A DNA stretch of 64,000 nt from Paenibacillus sp. OVF10 (GCA_022836915.1 CP094668.1:868001-932000); one strand, 5' to 3'; counted from the stretch's first letter, positions 17,737 through 27,973 are shown. Notes: generated by a model from the sequence alone, not told the origin. Program-made: numbers and translations.

Positions 17737-18413
17737 GGAATACACATCTGGCGATGACCGAGGAACGGATTATTACAGCGGCCGTCATTACAACAGGAGA
17801 GAAAAATGATGGTAAACAACTGCAGGAATTAATCCAAAAAAGCAAAGCAGCTGGCATGCAGGTGAAGACCGTCATTGGAGACGCAGCTTATTCCGAAAAG
17901 GATAATATTGTATATGCTAATAAAAATGATATTGAGCTTATAGCGAAACTCAATCCACTCATTACGCAAGGCAAACGTAAGAAGGAAGAGGGGTTCCTGT
18001 TTAATAAGGACGCAAGGTTGTACGTGTGTCCAGCTGGGCATACGGCCCTCCGTAAGGCACGGCAAGGCAAGAAAGGTGTGAGCGCAAACCAAACAGACAC
18101 CTATTATTTTGATGTAGAGCGATGCAAGCGTTGTCCACTAAAGGAAGGTTGCTACAAAGAAGGTGCCAAAAGCAAGACGTATTCCGTTTCGATTAAATCC
18201 GAAGAACACTCCGAACAAATGGCATTTCAAGAGACAGAATATTTCAAAAAGAAATCCAAAGAGCGTTACAAAATTGAAGCGAAGAACAGTGAACTTAAGC
18301 ATGGACACGGGTATGATACAGCCACATCCTCGGGTTTGCTTGGCATGCAATTACAAGGTGCAATGACCATATTTGCTGTAAATTTAAAACGAATATTGAA
18401 GTTAGCAGAGTAA
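17737..18413 (+). pseudogene. IS1182-family transposase, 5'-truncated
   Basis: Only the C-terminal part of a DDE transposase remains. The visible motifs are THLAMTEERIITAAVITTGEKNDG, VIGDAAYSEKDN (second catalytic Asp), VCPAGHTA, the Cys-rich CKRCPLKEGC, and YKIEAKNSELKHGHGYDTA with the final catalytic Glu, followed by the standard LQGAMTIFAVNLKRI end. The N-terminal half including the first Asp is missing; the sequence to the left of about 17737 is unrelated. It is therefore an inactive insertion-sequence remnant. Its right end probably lies at or near the hairpin at 18440-18495. Confidence 0.85.
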
Positions 18414-18439
18414 GGAGAACAGAGAACGCAGCGAATAAT

Positions 18440-18495
18440 GCCAAAAAAGAAGACATTCATCCCAATACTTGGGTGTGAATGTCTTCTTTTTTGGC
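18440..18495 (+). terminator. Strong hairpin at the IS remnant end
   Basis: A perfect 20-base stem, GCCAAAAAAGAAGACATTCA with its complement, 16-base loop, and T-rich right arm. It can terminate the transposase transcript and shield the minus-strand lipoprotein gene. Confidence 0.85.
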
Positions 18496-18635
18496 TAAAT
18501 GTTATCCACTACTTGAAAAGCCAAGTTCTTCAGTGGCCTCCTCTAACGTTGGCTCCTTTTAAGTTTGCCTCATGGGAATAGCATTAATCACCACATGTTC
18601 AAATGTAGCGATTTAGCGGAAATCCGCAAATATGA

Positions 18636-19165
18636 TTAATCAATGGTGTAGATGGACCACATACCTTCATTATTCATCCGGATTGCGTACATCATTTTAA
18701 CTTCTTCAATCGTTTCTGTATTCGATTCTAAACGTTCCCCAAGGACTGTAACATGCACTTGGTTTTTGATTGATTCACTTTTTTCAATGCTTTCAATTGT
18801 TGAAAAATGATATTGGAATTCTTCACTATAATACCCATCCAAAGCATCAGCCAATTTTTCGGTGACAAATCCGGATCGGTACAAATTGTGGTCATGCTCA
18901 ACAAGTCCTTTTAAGTTCAATTTAAGTACATCGAGAAGAGGGGATTGGTCTTCCGTCAGGAGGATTCAGCCTCTTTAAAATCAATATCAATAGCTGGTTT
19001 AAAATTTGCTGAAGACTCCGTTTCAGCCTCAGGAGTTTTAGAAGTATCAGGTAATGAATTCTGAGTTGTATTCGTTGGTTCTTCGGTTGGTGAGTTTGTA
19101 TCAACACAGGCCGTAAGAAGAATAAATGAAGTTAACAGCGCTGTTAACGCAAATGATTTTAGCAT
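18636..19165 (-). CDS. Lipoprotein with NTF2-like domain (one frameshift)
   Basis: From ATG 19165 the signal peptide MLKSFALTALLTSFILLTAC ends in a lipobox LTAC, followed by a Thr/Glu-rich linker typical of surface lipoproteins. The frame stops near 18960; removing one base in TCCTCC gives LTEDQSPLLDVLKLNLKGLVEH and joins to the domain SGFVTEKLADALDGYYSEEF, ending YAIRMNNEGMWSIYTID. The helix-plus-sheet pattern with a terminal W.I suggests an NTF2-like or DUF4878-type fold. After repair it has about 177 residues. Function is unknown. Confidence 0.7.
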
Positions 19166-19294
19166 GATATCCCGCCTTTAAGTAATTTATATAGATAAAG
19201 ACGCTACATTGATGGAAAAAGTTACAATTTATTATTCAAAAGGAATAGGAAAAAGGAAATCATAAAGCGATTTCCCTTTGAAAAACCGAAGTGA

Positions 19295-19993
19295 TTAAGA
19301 CCAAGTTGCCCCGTTGACAGTGATGATACTGTACACAAGACGAGGTCCACCAGAAGTGTAGTTTGTACCATCTGGTTTTTTAGCACGAATTTGTGCCGCC
19401 GTACTGCCATCCAGCATAATAGCATCTGTACACCCGAGAGACTTCATGATACCTCTTGCTTCTAATGGCGTACAATCATTAGCCTTACTCATTACAGCCA
19501 AAACAATTTTACCACCTTTATATCCGATGGCAGCACGTTTGTTGTTGCCGAAATCAACCCCGCCTTTTTCATCTTTTACCAGGTTATTGAATGCAGTTTC
19601 GCTTGAAACAGTTTCTTGAAGTTTGAGACTAATGCCTCCAATAGCCCATTCAATCCAACTAGCAGGGGTGGACATGTCAGATAATTTGTTAATCACGAAT
19701 ACATTTGCTACTCGGGAAGTACCGGCATTTGGCCTCGCACAAACCAGCGTGCCCCGTTTATACGATGCATTTGTAGAAGCATAGTTCCTTACCGGGCTAC
19801 CTCCTTTAGAAACTGCAATGCCGTGGACATAACCAGTACTGTCATCAAAGAAAGTGCCATTAATGCCATACTTAGTGGAAGCGGTCAGGTTTTTACCGCC
19901 CAAATCCTCAATTTGAATCGTAGACATGTCCGCTTCAATGTAATCCACCGTAATTCCATTCCATGTCGTTTGTCTGTACTTTGCATCAGCCAT
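19295..19993 (-). CDS. Phosphodiester glycosidase-domain protein, second copy, no signal peptide
   Basis: ATG 19993 follows AAAGGATGAT. The 232-residue product has the same architecture as the protein at 16799: YGINGTFFDDSTG near residue 45, AIGGISLKLQE in the middle, AIMLDGSTAAQI near the C-terminus and a final YSIITVN strand. The similarity is in motifs; the sequences are otherwise divergent. No signal peptide is present. A SigO-type motif lies about 100 bases upstream. The two paralogues flank the IS remnant and the lipoprotein gene. Confidence 0.85.
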   Translation of the reverse strand: MADAKYRQTTWNGITVDYIEADMSTIQIEDLGGKNLTASTKYGINGTFFDDSTGYVHGIAVSKGGSPVRNYASTNASYKRGTLVCARPNAGTSRVANVFVINKLSDMSTPASWIEWAIGGISLKLQETVSSETAFNNLVKDEKGGVDFGNNKRAAIGYKGGKIVLAVMSKANDCTPLEARGIMKSLGCTDAIMLDGSTAAQIRAKKPDGTNYTSGGPRLVYSIITVNGATWS

Positions 19994-20094
19994 TTATATC
20001 ATCCTTTTTCCTATATTTTGATGAGGTGAAATCGCGGGAATCAACTTGAAGATTGCCATTCCCCGACAATCTCTGTTGCCGATTTCCTTCTCAC

Positions 20095-20127
20095 TTAATA
20101 GGTAAAATGGAAAGACATCATACAACC
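20095..20127 (-). promoter_or_regulatory. Putative SigO/RsoA-type promoter, copy 5
   Basis: Minus strand: GGTTGTAT (20127-20120), 17 bases, CCTATTAA (20102-20095), followed by GTGAGAAGGAAAT, which resembles the bases downstream of copies 2 and 3. This is the most divergent copy in the second block. Confidence 0.55.
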
Positions 20128-20894
20128 GTTAAAACAATAAATTCAACTGAAAAGATAATTGATCTAGCGAAAAAGGATCCTACATGAGACAAACTTTATT
20201 ACTATATTCATACAAAGTCGCCGCGTAGCGGCTTTTTTGTTTTCAATTTTACTGACACGTATTTTAATACTTAGGACAGGCCCCAGTAGATGAATTTGAG
20301 TAATGAAATAAAGAGGATAAGTTTTAGCTAGAAAGGAGTACAATTACAATGAGTCTTAATTATATATTCAATTAAAATAAACGATTCCCCTTTGCTATAG
20401 CTGAGGTAGGCTGTTATTATAACAAGGTATTTATGTCCTTTCTAAAGACTATTCAAATATACTAGGGATCCCTTGGTTAACTATAATCAAGGACACATCG
20501 CTGTAATAATCCGCTAAGGTAAATAATGCTGCAGTTATGGATAGTAATGCAAGCAATAAAATCAAACGAGATTAAATAGAACGGGCCTATCATTCTGTGG
20601 AATGACAAGGTCCTTTTTCGTTTGGGAGAAGTGTAGTGGCTCAGTAAGCAGATATCCTCCCAAGCATAATATTACGAGAACATTATCCTAGTCATCCTGC
20701 AAATATCGAATTTGGTAAAAGGAAATATTACAGAAGAGAAAATCATATATTTAGTAAGCGATATGATCGATTTTGAGTAAGTTTTCTATCTATGACGGGG
20801 ATCGAGAAAACTAAGAGTTCTACTGCGTATTTTGCTTACCATCCTAATCTACTTTATAATAATAGGCTAAACTAGACGATGTCAGGAGGAAACA
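20128..20894. other. Intergenic region at the right side of the island
   Basis: No supported gene. Two terminator-like hairpins occur, GCCGC-gta-GCGGC with TTTTTT at 20220-20238 and a 14-pair stem at 20583-20617 followed by TTTTT, with no gene upstream on this strand. An eight-codon frame at 20350 after AAAGGAG is too short to call. This looks like debris from deleted genes. Confidence 0.55.
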
Positions 20895-22148
20895 ATGGAC
20901 TTTATCAGAAATCAACTAGAAGAACTCGGCATGAGTGAACCCTCCATTGGATACCTTTCGAATGTGATTATGATTATTTTTATCGCGCTAATCTCGGTAA
21001 TGGCGAATGTTATTGCCAAGCGAGTGGTACTGAAGACGGTGCATCGTATCGTGAGTAACAATCGTTTCAAGTGGGGCCACATCGTGGTGCAGAAAAATTT
21101 ATTTCAGAAGCTGTCACATCTCGTACCGGCCATTATTATCTATTATTCTGCTTATATTTTCTCGCCCTATCAGGCTTTGATTGAAAAATCAGCTATGACG
21201 TACATGATTGTCATCATGATTACGGTTCTGAATGCTCTGCTGAATGTCTTCGATGATATCTATCGTACCTATGAGGTATCGAAGATTCGCCCAATCAAGA
21301 GTTACATTCAGGTAGCCAAGATTGTCCTGTTTATTATCGGGGGTATTATCGTCATCTCCAGCCTGATTGGACAGAATCCTCTTATTATCCTCAGTGGACT
21401 TGGGGCGTTATCGGCGGTATTAATGCTCGTATTCAAAGACTCGATTCTGGGCCTCGTGGCCGGTGTACAGCTATCGTCGAACGATATGGTGCGTGTCGGT
21501 GACTGGATCGAGATGCCAAAGTATAATGCGGACGGTGACGTCATCGACATTACTTTGAATACGGTAAAAGTTATGAATTTTGATAAAACCATTACGATGA
21601 TTCCAAGCTACGCCCTCATTTCGGACTCGTTCCGTAACTGGAGAGGCATGCAGGTATCCGGCGGCAGAAGGATTAAGCGGAGTATCTATATTGATATCAG
21701 CAGTATCCGTTTTTGTACGGAAGAGATGGTGGCTGAATTTGAGAAAATCCACTACCTGACTGATTATGTCACGGCAAAATTAAGGGAAATTCAAGCATAC
21801 AACATGGAGCACGAGGTGAATACCGAAAGCAACGTGAACGGCAGACAACTGACAAACGTCGGTGTATTCCGGGAGTATATCCATCAATATTTGAGGAATC
21901 ATCCAAAAATCAATAAAGATATGACGATGATTGTGCGCCAATTAGCACCGGAAGATCGCGGGCTGCCTCTGGAAATCTATGCATTCAGCAATGATATCAA
22001 CTGGGGGGTATACGAGAACGTTCAGGCGGATATCTTTGACCATATCTTCGCGGTGGCGCCAACATTTGGACTGCGGGCCTTCCAGAATCCAACCGGACAT
22101 GACATTGTGCAACTGAAAGAAAACAAACAATATTCGAGCGGATATTGA
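20895..22148 (+). CDS. Mechanosensitive ion channel, MscS/YbdG type
   Basis: Intact, 417 residues, ATG after AGGAGGAAA. Five membrane helices occupy residues 20-185; the last, NPLIILSGLGALSAVLMLVFKDSILGLVAG, is the pore-lining helix with the FKDSILGLVAG turn typical of MscS-family proteins. The cytoplasmic beta domain follows (VRVGDWIEMPKYNADGDVIDITLNTVKV), then a C-terminal alpha/beta domain. The longer first part and extended beta domain resemble E. coli YbdG more than minimal MscS. It would release solutes when membrane tension rises. Codon use returns to the higher-GC type here, so this is outside the island. Confidence 0.93.
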   Translation: MDFIRNQLEELGMSEPSIGYLSNVIMIIFIALISVMANVIAKRVVLKTVHRIVSNNRFKWGHIVVQKNLFQKLSHLVPAIIIYYSAYIFSPYQALIEKSAMTYMIVIMITVLNALLNVFDDIYRTYEVSKIRPIKSYIQVAKIVLFIIGGIIVISSLIGQNPLIILSGLGALSAVLMLVFKDSILGLVAGVQLSSNDMVRVGDWIEMPKYNADGDVIDITLNTVKVMNFDKTITMIPSYALISDSFRNWRGMQVSGGRRIKRSIYIDISSIRFCTEEMVAEFEKIHYLTDYVTAKLREIQAYNMEHEVNTESNVNGRQLTNVGVFREYIHQYLRNHPKINKDMTMIVRQLAPEDRGLPLEIYAFSNDINWGVYENVQADIFDHIFAVAPTFGLRAFQNPTGHDIVQLKENKQYSSGY

Positions 22149-22154
22149 GATCCG

Positions 22155-22178
22155 AAGCACCGTAAAGGTGCTTTTTTT
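22155..22178 (+). terminator. Rho-independent terminator
   Basis: AAGCACC-gtaaa-GGTGCTT followed by six T residues, directly after the channel gene. Confidence 0.92.
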
Positions 22179-22339
22179 ATTTAAAAAGTGACATATTTAC
22201 TATTTACAAAAATGGAAATTATTTATAGTATGTTTATATGGGTTTGATTTCCATATTCTATTTTTTCTTTATCTTCTCAATCATATGGATATACAATGTA
22301 CCGCTTTGATTATTGGAAAATTTGATGGAGGTGAGCTTC

Positions 22340-23587
22340 GTGGCACGTGTGTTAGTTGTGATGATGCCTGCAGAAGGGCATATCAATCCGTCGCTCGGGT
22401 TAATCAAGGAGTTGATAGAGAGCGGAGATGAGGTCGTCTATTGTTGTACTGAAAAATACCGGACGAAGATTGAAGCGTTAGGTGCTCAATTTAAAGCTTA
22501 CTCCTTCAACGAGGCAACCCTGCTCAACAACCCCAATATGAAGCCATTTGAAATCAAGCATCCGTACCAATTCTTATATATGATTTTGAAAAAAATAATT
22601 CAACGGTTTATTCCGGATGTTCTGAATCTGATCGAAAATGAAACCTACGATTATATTATTTTTGACTCCTTAATCGGCTGGGGCGGACAAATTTTGGGCG
22701 AAAAGCTGGGGATACCCACGATCTGCTCGACCAGTACCTTTGTTTTTGTAGAGCCTCTCGGGTCAGGTAGTCATAATCTGAAGGATGACAATGAGGAGGT
22801 CCAGGAGCTATATAACGGCATTATGGAAATGTCTCAACAATTAGCTTCCCGGTTCAATGTGGCTGCGCCTTCTCTGGCGGAACTTTCAGGGCATCCAGGA
22901 CAACTGAAGATTGTCTATACAAGCCGCTATTTTCAACCCATGGGGGACAAGCTGGACGACAGCTTTGTGTTCACTGGCCCGTCCATTATTCCTCGTAAGG
23001 ATGCGCCAGCTTTTGCAAATGAATCTCTGCATGCTCTTTATAAGCAGGTCGTTTATATTTCGATGGGAACCATTTTAAATAAAGATCTCGAGTTTTATAA
23101 GCTTTGCTTTACGGCCTTTCGTGATTTGCCTGTGCAGTTTATTTTGTCTTCTGGGAAGAATACCGATTTGGAGCCCATTGCTGAGCTCATTCCTGATAAT
23201 TTTATCATCAGGCCCTATGTCCCCCAACTGGAAGTGTTGCAGTGTGTAGATGCTTTCCTGACACATGCAGGCATGAACAGTGCAAGTGAGGCTTTGTATT
23301 ACAATGTACCGTTGATCATGCTCCCGTTAACCTCGGATCAGCCTCGTGTAGCAGGCCGGATACAGGAGTTGGGCGCGGGAGTAATCTTGGATAAAAATAA
23401 CCTGACGCCTGACATACTGAGAACCGCGGTGTTAGAGGTGCTCAGCAATGATTCCTACAGGGAACATGCAGGAGTGATTGGGAACACACTGCGTGATGCT
23501 GGCGGGTATAAGCGGGCGGCTGCTGCCATCAAAGAATTTTTGGGCAATCGACCTTTATCAGCCACGACTATCTCTTCCCTTGAATGA
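22340..23587 (+). CDS. UDP-glycosyltransferase, MGT/YjiC family
   Basis: Start GTG 22340 follows GGAGGTGAG. The N-terminus MARVLVVMMPAEGHINPSLGL carries the acceptor-side His of GT1 enzymes. The C-terminal donor domain has VYISMGTI, FIIRPYVPQLEVL, FLTHAGMNSASEALYYNVPLIMLPLTSDQP, the plant secondary product glycosyltransferase-like box that binds the nucleotide sugar, and RVAGRIQELGAGV. Its 415 residues are normal for the macrolide-type family. It transfers a sugar to a small molecule such as a macrolide or flavonoid; the acceptor cannot be told. Confidence 0.92.
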   Translation: MARVLVVMMPAEGHINPSLGLIKELIESGDEVVYCCTEKYRTKIEALGAQFKAYSFNEATLLNNPNMKPFEIKHPYQFLYMILKKIIQRFIPDVLNLIENETYDYIIFDSLIGWGGQILGEKLGIPTICSTSTFVFVEPLGSGSHNLKDDNEEVQELYNGIMEMSQQLASRFNVAAPSLAELSGHPGQLKIVYTSRYFQPMGDKLDDSFVFTGPSIIPRKDAPAFANESLHALYKQVVYISMGTILNKDLEFYKLCFTAFRDLPVQFILSSGKNTDLEPIAELIPDNFIIRPYVPQLEVLQCVDAFLTHAGMNSASEALYYNVPLIMLPLTSDQPRVAGRIQELGAGVILDKNNLTPDILRTAVLEVLSNDSYREHAGVIGNTLRDAGGYKRAAAAIKEFLGNRPLSATTISSLE

Positions 23588-23589
23588 AG

Positions 23590-23743
23590 AGGCGACTTTC
23601 CTCTTATTAGAGAGGTTGACTTACCGTGTGAACAGAGCGAGAGGTCGAAGGGATTCTCGATGATGGTGTACAATTGATTCAAGCGCTTGAGGAAAGGTTA
23701 GAGATAACCGAGAGCACATGTCATTTTGTCGCATTAAAATAGG
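23590..23743 (+). pseudogene. Gene remnant, unknown
   Basis: Between two intact genes, the end of an open frame reads EGILDDGVQLIQALEERLEI up to a stop at 23741-23743, with plausible coding sequence in another frame upstream (PLIREVDLPCEQSER). No start or ribosome binding site is visible. It may be the 3' end of a lost gene. Confidence 0.3.
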
Positions 23744-23774
23744 AAGCAGACCTTTCACAAAGGAGAGTTCCCAC

Positions 23775-24629
23775 ATGAATCATACAATCCCTGGATACAC
23801 ATTGAACGATGGCTTGAAAGTACCGGCAATTGGATTTGGTACCTATAGTTTAAAAGGTGAAGAAGGCGTTAAATCGATCGCGTCCGCAATGGATGCGGGT
23901 TATCGATTAATTGATACGGCGTATAACTATGAGAATGAGGCAACCGTGGGCAGAGCAATCAAGCAAAGCTCCATCGCCAGAGAAGATCTGCTCATTTCCT
24001 CTAAGCTGCCGGGGCGTTATCATGCTCATGATAAAGCACTTGTGGCGATCCAGGAATCCCTGTATAGAGCGGATCTGGATTATTACGACCTGTATCTGAT
24101 TCACTGGCCCAATCCGAAGAAGGACATGTATGTCGAGGCATGGCAAGCGCTAATCGAAGCCAAAAAGCGTGGATATATCCGATCCATTGGAGTGAGCAAC
24201 TTCCTGCCTGAGCACAATGAACGCCTGATCAAGGAAACGGGGATAGCGCCGAGTCTGAATCAGATTGAGCTGCATCCGTTCTTTGACCAAGCCGATCAGC
24301 GGGAACAGGATACGAAGCATGGCATCGTGAACGAATCCTGGAGTCCGATTGGACGTGGCAATGATGCCGTACAGGATATTCTGAAGGATGAGAACATTCT
24401 TCGGATTGCGGAAACGCATGGCAAAACGCCAACCCAGATCATTCTGCGCTGGCATGTTCAGCTGGGTTCCATTCCCATTCCGAAAGCCGGCTCCTTGCAG
24501 CATCAGCAGGAAAATATCGATATATTCGATTTTGAGTTGAGCACAGAAGAGATGCAGGTCATCTCTGCATTTAATCGTCCGGATGGACGTTTGTGGGATC
24601 AGGACCCAAGCGAGTACGAAGAATTTTAA
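23775..24629 (+). CDS. Aldo/keto reductase
   Basis: ATG 23775 after AAAGGAGAG; 284 residues, intact. The (alpha/beta)8 reductase signature is present: GFGTYSLKG, the catalytic Asp and Tyr in LIDTAYNYENE, Lys in LISSKLPGR, and His in YLIHWPN. NADPH-binding elements follow: IRSIGVSNF, NQIELHPF, and IPIPKAGSLQH near the C-terminus. It reduces small aldehydes or ketones. It stands alone, ending in its own terminator. Confidence 0.94.
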   Translation: MNHTIPGYTLNDGLKVPAIGFGTYSLKGEEGVKSIASAMDAGYRLIDTAYNYENEATVGRAIKQSSIAREDLLISSKLPGRYHAHDKALVAIQESLYRADLDYYDLYLIHWPNPKKDMYVEAWQALIEAKKRGYIRSIGVSNFLPEHNERLIKETGIAPSLNQIELHPFFDQADQREQDTKHGIVNESWSPIGRGNDAVQDILKDENILRIAETHGKTPTQIILRWHVQLGSIPIPKAGSLQHQQENIDIFDFELSTEEMQVISAFNRPDGRLWDQDPSEYEEF

Positions 24630-24642
24630 AGAACGACAAATG

Positions 24643-24684
24643 AAGGGCTGCTCTCATGTCAGATATGACAGGAGGCAGCCCTTT
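24643..24684 (+). terminator. Rho-independent terminator
   Basis: AAGGGCTGC pairs with GCAGCCCTT with an inner TGTC/GACA stem; it separates the convergent reductase and mannosidase genes. Confidence 0.8.
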
Positions 24685-24738
24685 GTTGTTGAAGCATATT
24701 AAGCAATGTTGCAGTTTTTCATGTTGCGTAATTTCTGT

Positions 24739-27700
24739 TTACTGTTCCGCAGGGATACGGAAGGTCAGAATCTCATAAGGTTTGATATCAAAAGAAATCC
24801 GACCATTTTCCACGGCGCATTCCGCTTCGTTATTCTCGAGCAAATCACAAGCGTACGCCGTAGCACCTGCTCCTTCAGGCAATTGCAGGGAAGCACGGCT
24901 GCGACGGCCGTGTGCTTCATAGAGACGGATGATCATATCATCGTTGTTCTCGGCTTTTTTAATAACCTCCAGCACGACATTATCCTGATCGACTGATGCG
25001 AGTGACCACAACCCAGGCAACGTGCCGGTTTGCGATGCAATCTCACGAGCAACCAGAGGACGGTTGAGATCATAAGCGGCTTGGATGACACGTCCTTCAC
25101 GGAAGTCGCCCTGATGCGGATAGAGGGCGTAGGTGAATACGTGCTGCTCTTTGTCGGCATTTTCATTCGGGTACGTTGCGCTCTTGATCAGTGATAGTCG
25201 CATCACCGAGTTATGAATATCATATCCGTATTTGCAGTCGTTCAGCAGAGCAGCACCGTACCCGTTCTCCGCCAGATCGGCCCACTTCTGCCCGCATACT
25301 TCAAACCGGGCTTGATCCCAGCTCGTATTACGGTGGGTAGCACGCTCAACGTTGCCGTACTGGATTTCGTAGACTGCTTTCTCACTCCAAATATCAAGCG
25401 GGAAAGCGGCTTTCAGCAGCAAATGCTCCTGCTTCCAGTCCACAAACGTACGGAAATCAATCCGGCGCGTATGCGCGTAGAAGATGATTGTCTGCTCAAT
25501 GATCGAGTCCAGGAACTGTCGCTTCACTTGAAGCACGGAACGTACCGGCCCGCTTTCAACCCACTCCAATGACTGCAGATCATTAATCTCCCACATATGC
25601 TGTTCATAATAATCGTCAATGTTCCATGCCTCGTATTCCGCAGGTCGATCCTCGAACACTTGCAGCACGTTACCACGCTTGCCAGACTGAAGCAGCTCAC
25701 GACCCTCCAGCTTGTCCCATACGGATGCGAACTCGGCACTTTCATTCAGGTGAATATCGTACCAAGGTGTATGGATATGGCGCCGATCAGCTTCCCACTG
25801 TGCAACCGAAACTCCCGCGACAAGCTCGTCTGTGAGATCCGGTGTGATTCGGAAAGATTTATACCCGGATGCAGGCACGTTCTCTGCAAGGAATACAAGT
25901 CCGCCTTCGGGAGTCCGCTGGCTTGGTACAGGGCGATCTCCATCGTAGACGGTTACTTTTCTTGCAAAAGCAGGCAGTTCAACCACATCCGTCCGTACAA
26001 ATCCGGTGGTGTTAAATACCACAATGGCTTCGCCATCAGATGTAATTCGGCTTGCAATGCCGTTCAGCGCGCTGTCTTTCAGCTCATCCGTGACACGCAG
26101 GACTTCTTCATATTGCTCCTGGGAATCCACATATACCTGCTCAATGGAGCTGCCCGGGAGAATATCATGGAACTGGTTCAGCATCGTCAGCTTCCATGCA
26201 TGCTCCAGTGCATCGGTTGGGTAGGCCGCCTGTGCATTCGCCTGACGATGAATCATGGCATACAGCTCGGCATCAGCCAGCGCAAATTCGCTATGACGGT
26301 TGTACCGTTTGTTACGCGCCATGGAAGTGTAGGTACCCCGGTGATACTCCAGATACAGCTCACCTGACCAGCGGGGAACGGAAGGAACATCCGCCAGATT
26401 TTGCTCCAGCTTCTCGAAAAACTCGCGTACAAAGGTACGTTTCACCGCAGGTACACCCGGCAATCCGACATCAAGTCGTCTGCCATGCTCCAGCATCTCC
26501 TCGGTTGGTCCGCCGCCGCCATCCCCGAATCCGAAACATTGCAGGACATCTGCATTGATGTTTTTGTTCTGGTATCGCTGCCACGTACCTTTTACTTGCG
26601 AAGCATTAAACCGTCCATTATAGGTCGTTTCAAATCGGCGCTGCCTAAAATCGGGATGTTTGTCATAGTCTGTGGCTGTGATGAAATGGGTCAGGACCTC
26701 TGATCCGTCGATTCCTCTCCAGTACATCGTATCGTTCGGAATCTGGTTTGTATCATTCCAGGCAATTTTGGTTGTCATAAAATAATCAATGCCGCTCTTG
26801 CGCATAATCTGCGGCATCGCTGCACTATAACCAAATACATCCGGCAACCAGAGCACACGGTTCTCCACACCGAACTCTTCCTTGAAGAAACGTTTGCCGT
26901 AGATAATCTGACGGATCATGGACTCACCCGAAATCAGGTTACAATCGGCCTCCAGCCACATCGAACCTTCCGCTTCCCAGCGGCCTTCGGCCACCTTTTC
27001 CTTGATTTTCTCATATAGGGATGGGTAGTCTGCTTTCAGGTATGCATACAGCTGGGGCTGAGAGGACATGAAGGTATACTCTGGGAACTTGTCCATCAAG
27101 TAGAGTACACTCGCAAAGCTGCGAATGACCTTCTCCCGAGTCTGATCCAATGTCCACAGCCATGCCACATCGATATGCGTGTGTCCGATACAGTGCACGG
27201 TAGGGATGTGATCATCAGCAGGGCGGATATCACCATAGACATGATCTTGCAGATATCGGCGTGCTTCCAGTACCGACGCATGGAATTCTGCGCTGTTCTC
27301 CTGACGCAAATCCAGCAGATTCACGGCTTTATTCAGATGTTCGACCAACTTCAGCCGCTCCAGATCATCCTCACGCAGCAGATCCGCAGCATCCAGCGCA
27401 GCCTTGAGATCGTAATATAAATCGGAGACTTGCTGATGATGCTCGGCAATATATACATTCAGAAAAACATCCGCGGCAGAAGTACTGCAATATGCATATA
27501 ATGCCAGTTCGAATTCATCACCTTTTGCCGCAGCGGGTGTCAGGTCGATCTCCGTATGGTTCACATCCAGACCGCAGATCAATTCCCCATTGAGGAATGC
27601 CAGAAATTGCGGATTATCGTAATTCCAGATGTCATCAGCGCCAGTGACGATGGCACAAACGACCTTTTTCCTTCCAGATGATCCGGGATTTGAATGCGGG

Positions 27701-27911
27701 TTTTGAAGCAACTGTGTACGTCTTTGCCGCCCCAGCCATCACCTTTACGGAATACGTTCCAGGAGGAAGGGTCCTCATGCACCAGTTCCCAGGAGTGGTA
27801 ACCACTTTCTTTATGATAAAGCTCAGGGATATATGTCTTTGAGGTTAGTCGTGCACGTTCCAAGTGTTTAACAATGGTATGGATTCGAGTATACAAGGAA
27901 TTCATTTTCAT
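24739..27911 (-). CDS. Alpha-mannosidase, GH38 (one frameshift)
   Basis: ATG 27911 after AAGGTGGG begins MKMNSLYTRIHTIVKHLERA. The frame changes at an A5 run near 27664-27668; one added A joins HLEGK to KVVCAIVTGADDIWNYDN and the rest is open to 24739, about 1057 residues. GH38 features are the zinc motif CIGHTHIDVAWLWTLDQTREK, the nucleophile region WLPDVFGYSAAMPQIMRKSG, and LEYHRGTYTSMARNKR, followed by beta-sandwich domains. The enzyme removes alpha-mannose residues and acts in the cytoplasm, as no signal peptide is present. The divergent AraC regulator gene and a cre-like site in the shared promoter region suggest sugar-dependent control and catabolite repression. Confidence 0.93.
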
Positions 27912-27973
27912 GTTGGTTTCCCACCTTGGTTTGTAGTAAGTACAGGCTGTGGTCGTTGTTGGAGCGAGAATAC

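Noticed and set aside
20350..20376. Eight-codon frame after AAAGGAG (MSLNYIFN)
   Set aside because: Too short, followed by no attenuator tied to a downstream gene.
23675..23690. CAAGCGCTTG considered as a cre site
   Set aside because: It lies inside a coding remnant (LIQALEE) and not before a gene start.
25597..26367. 256-codon plus-strand open frame
   Set aside because: Antisense to the GH38 mannosidase; Cys- and Arg-rich composition typical of a shadow frame.
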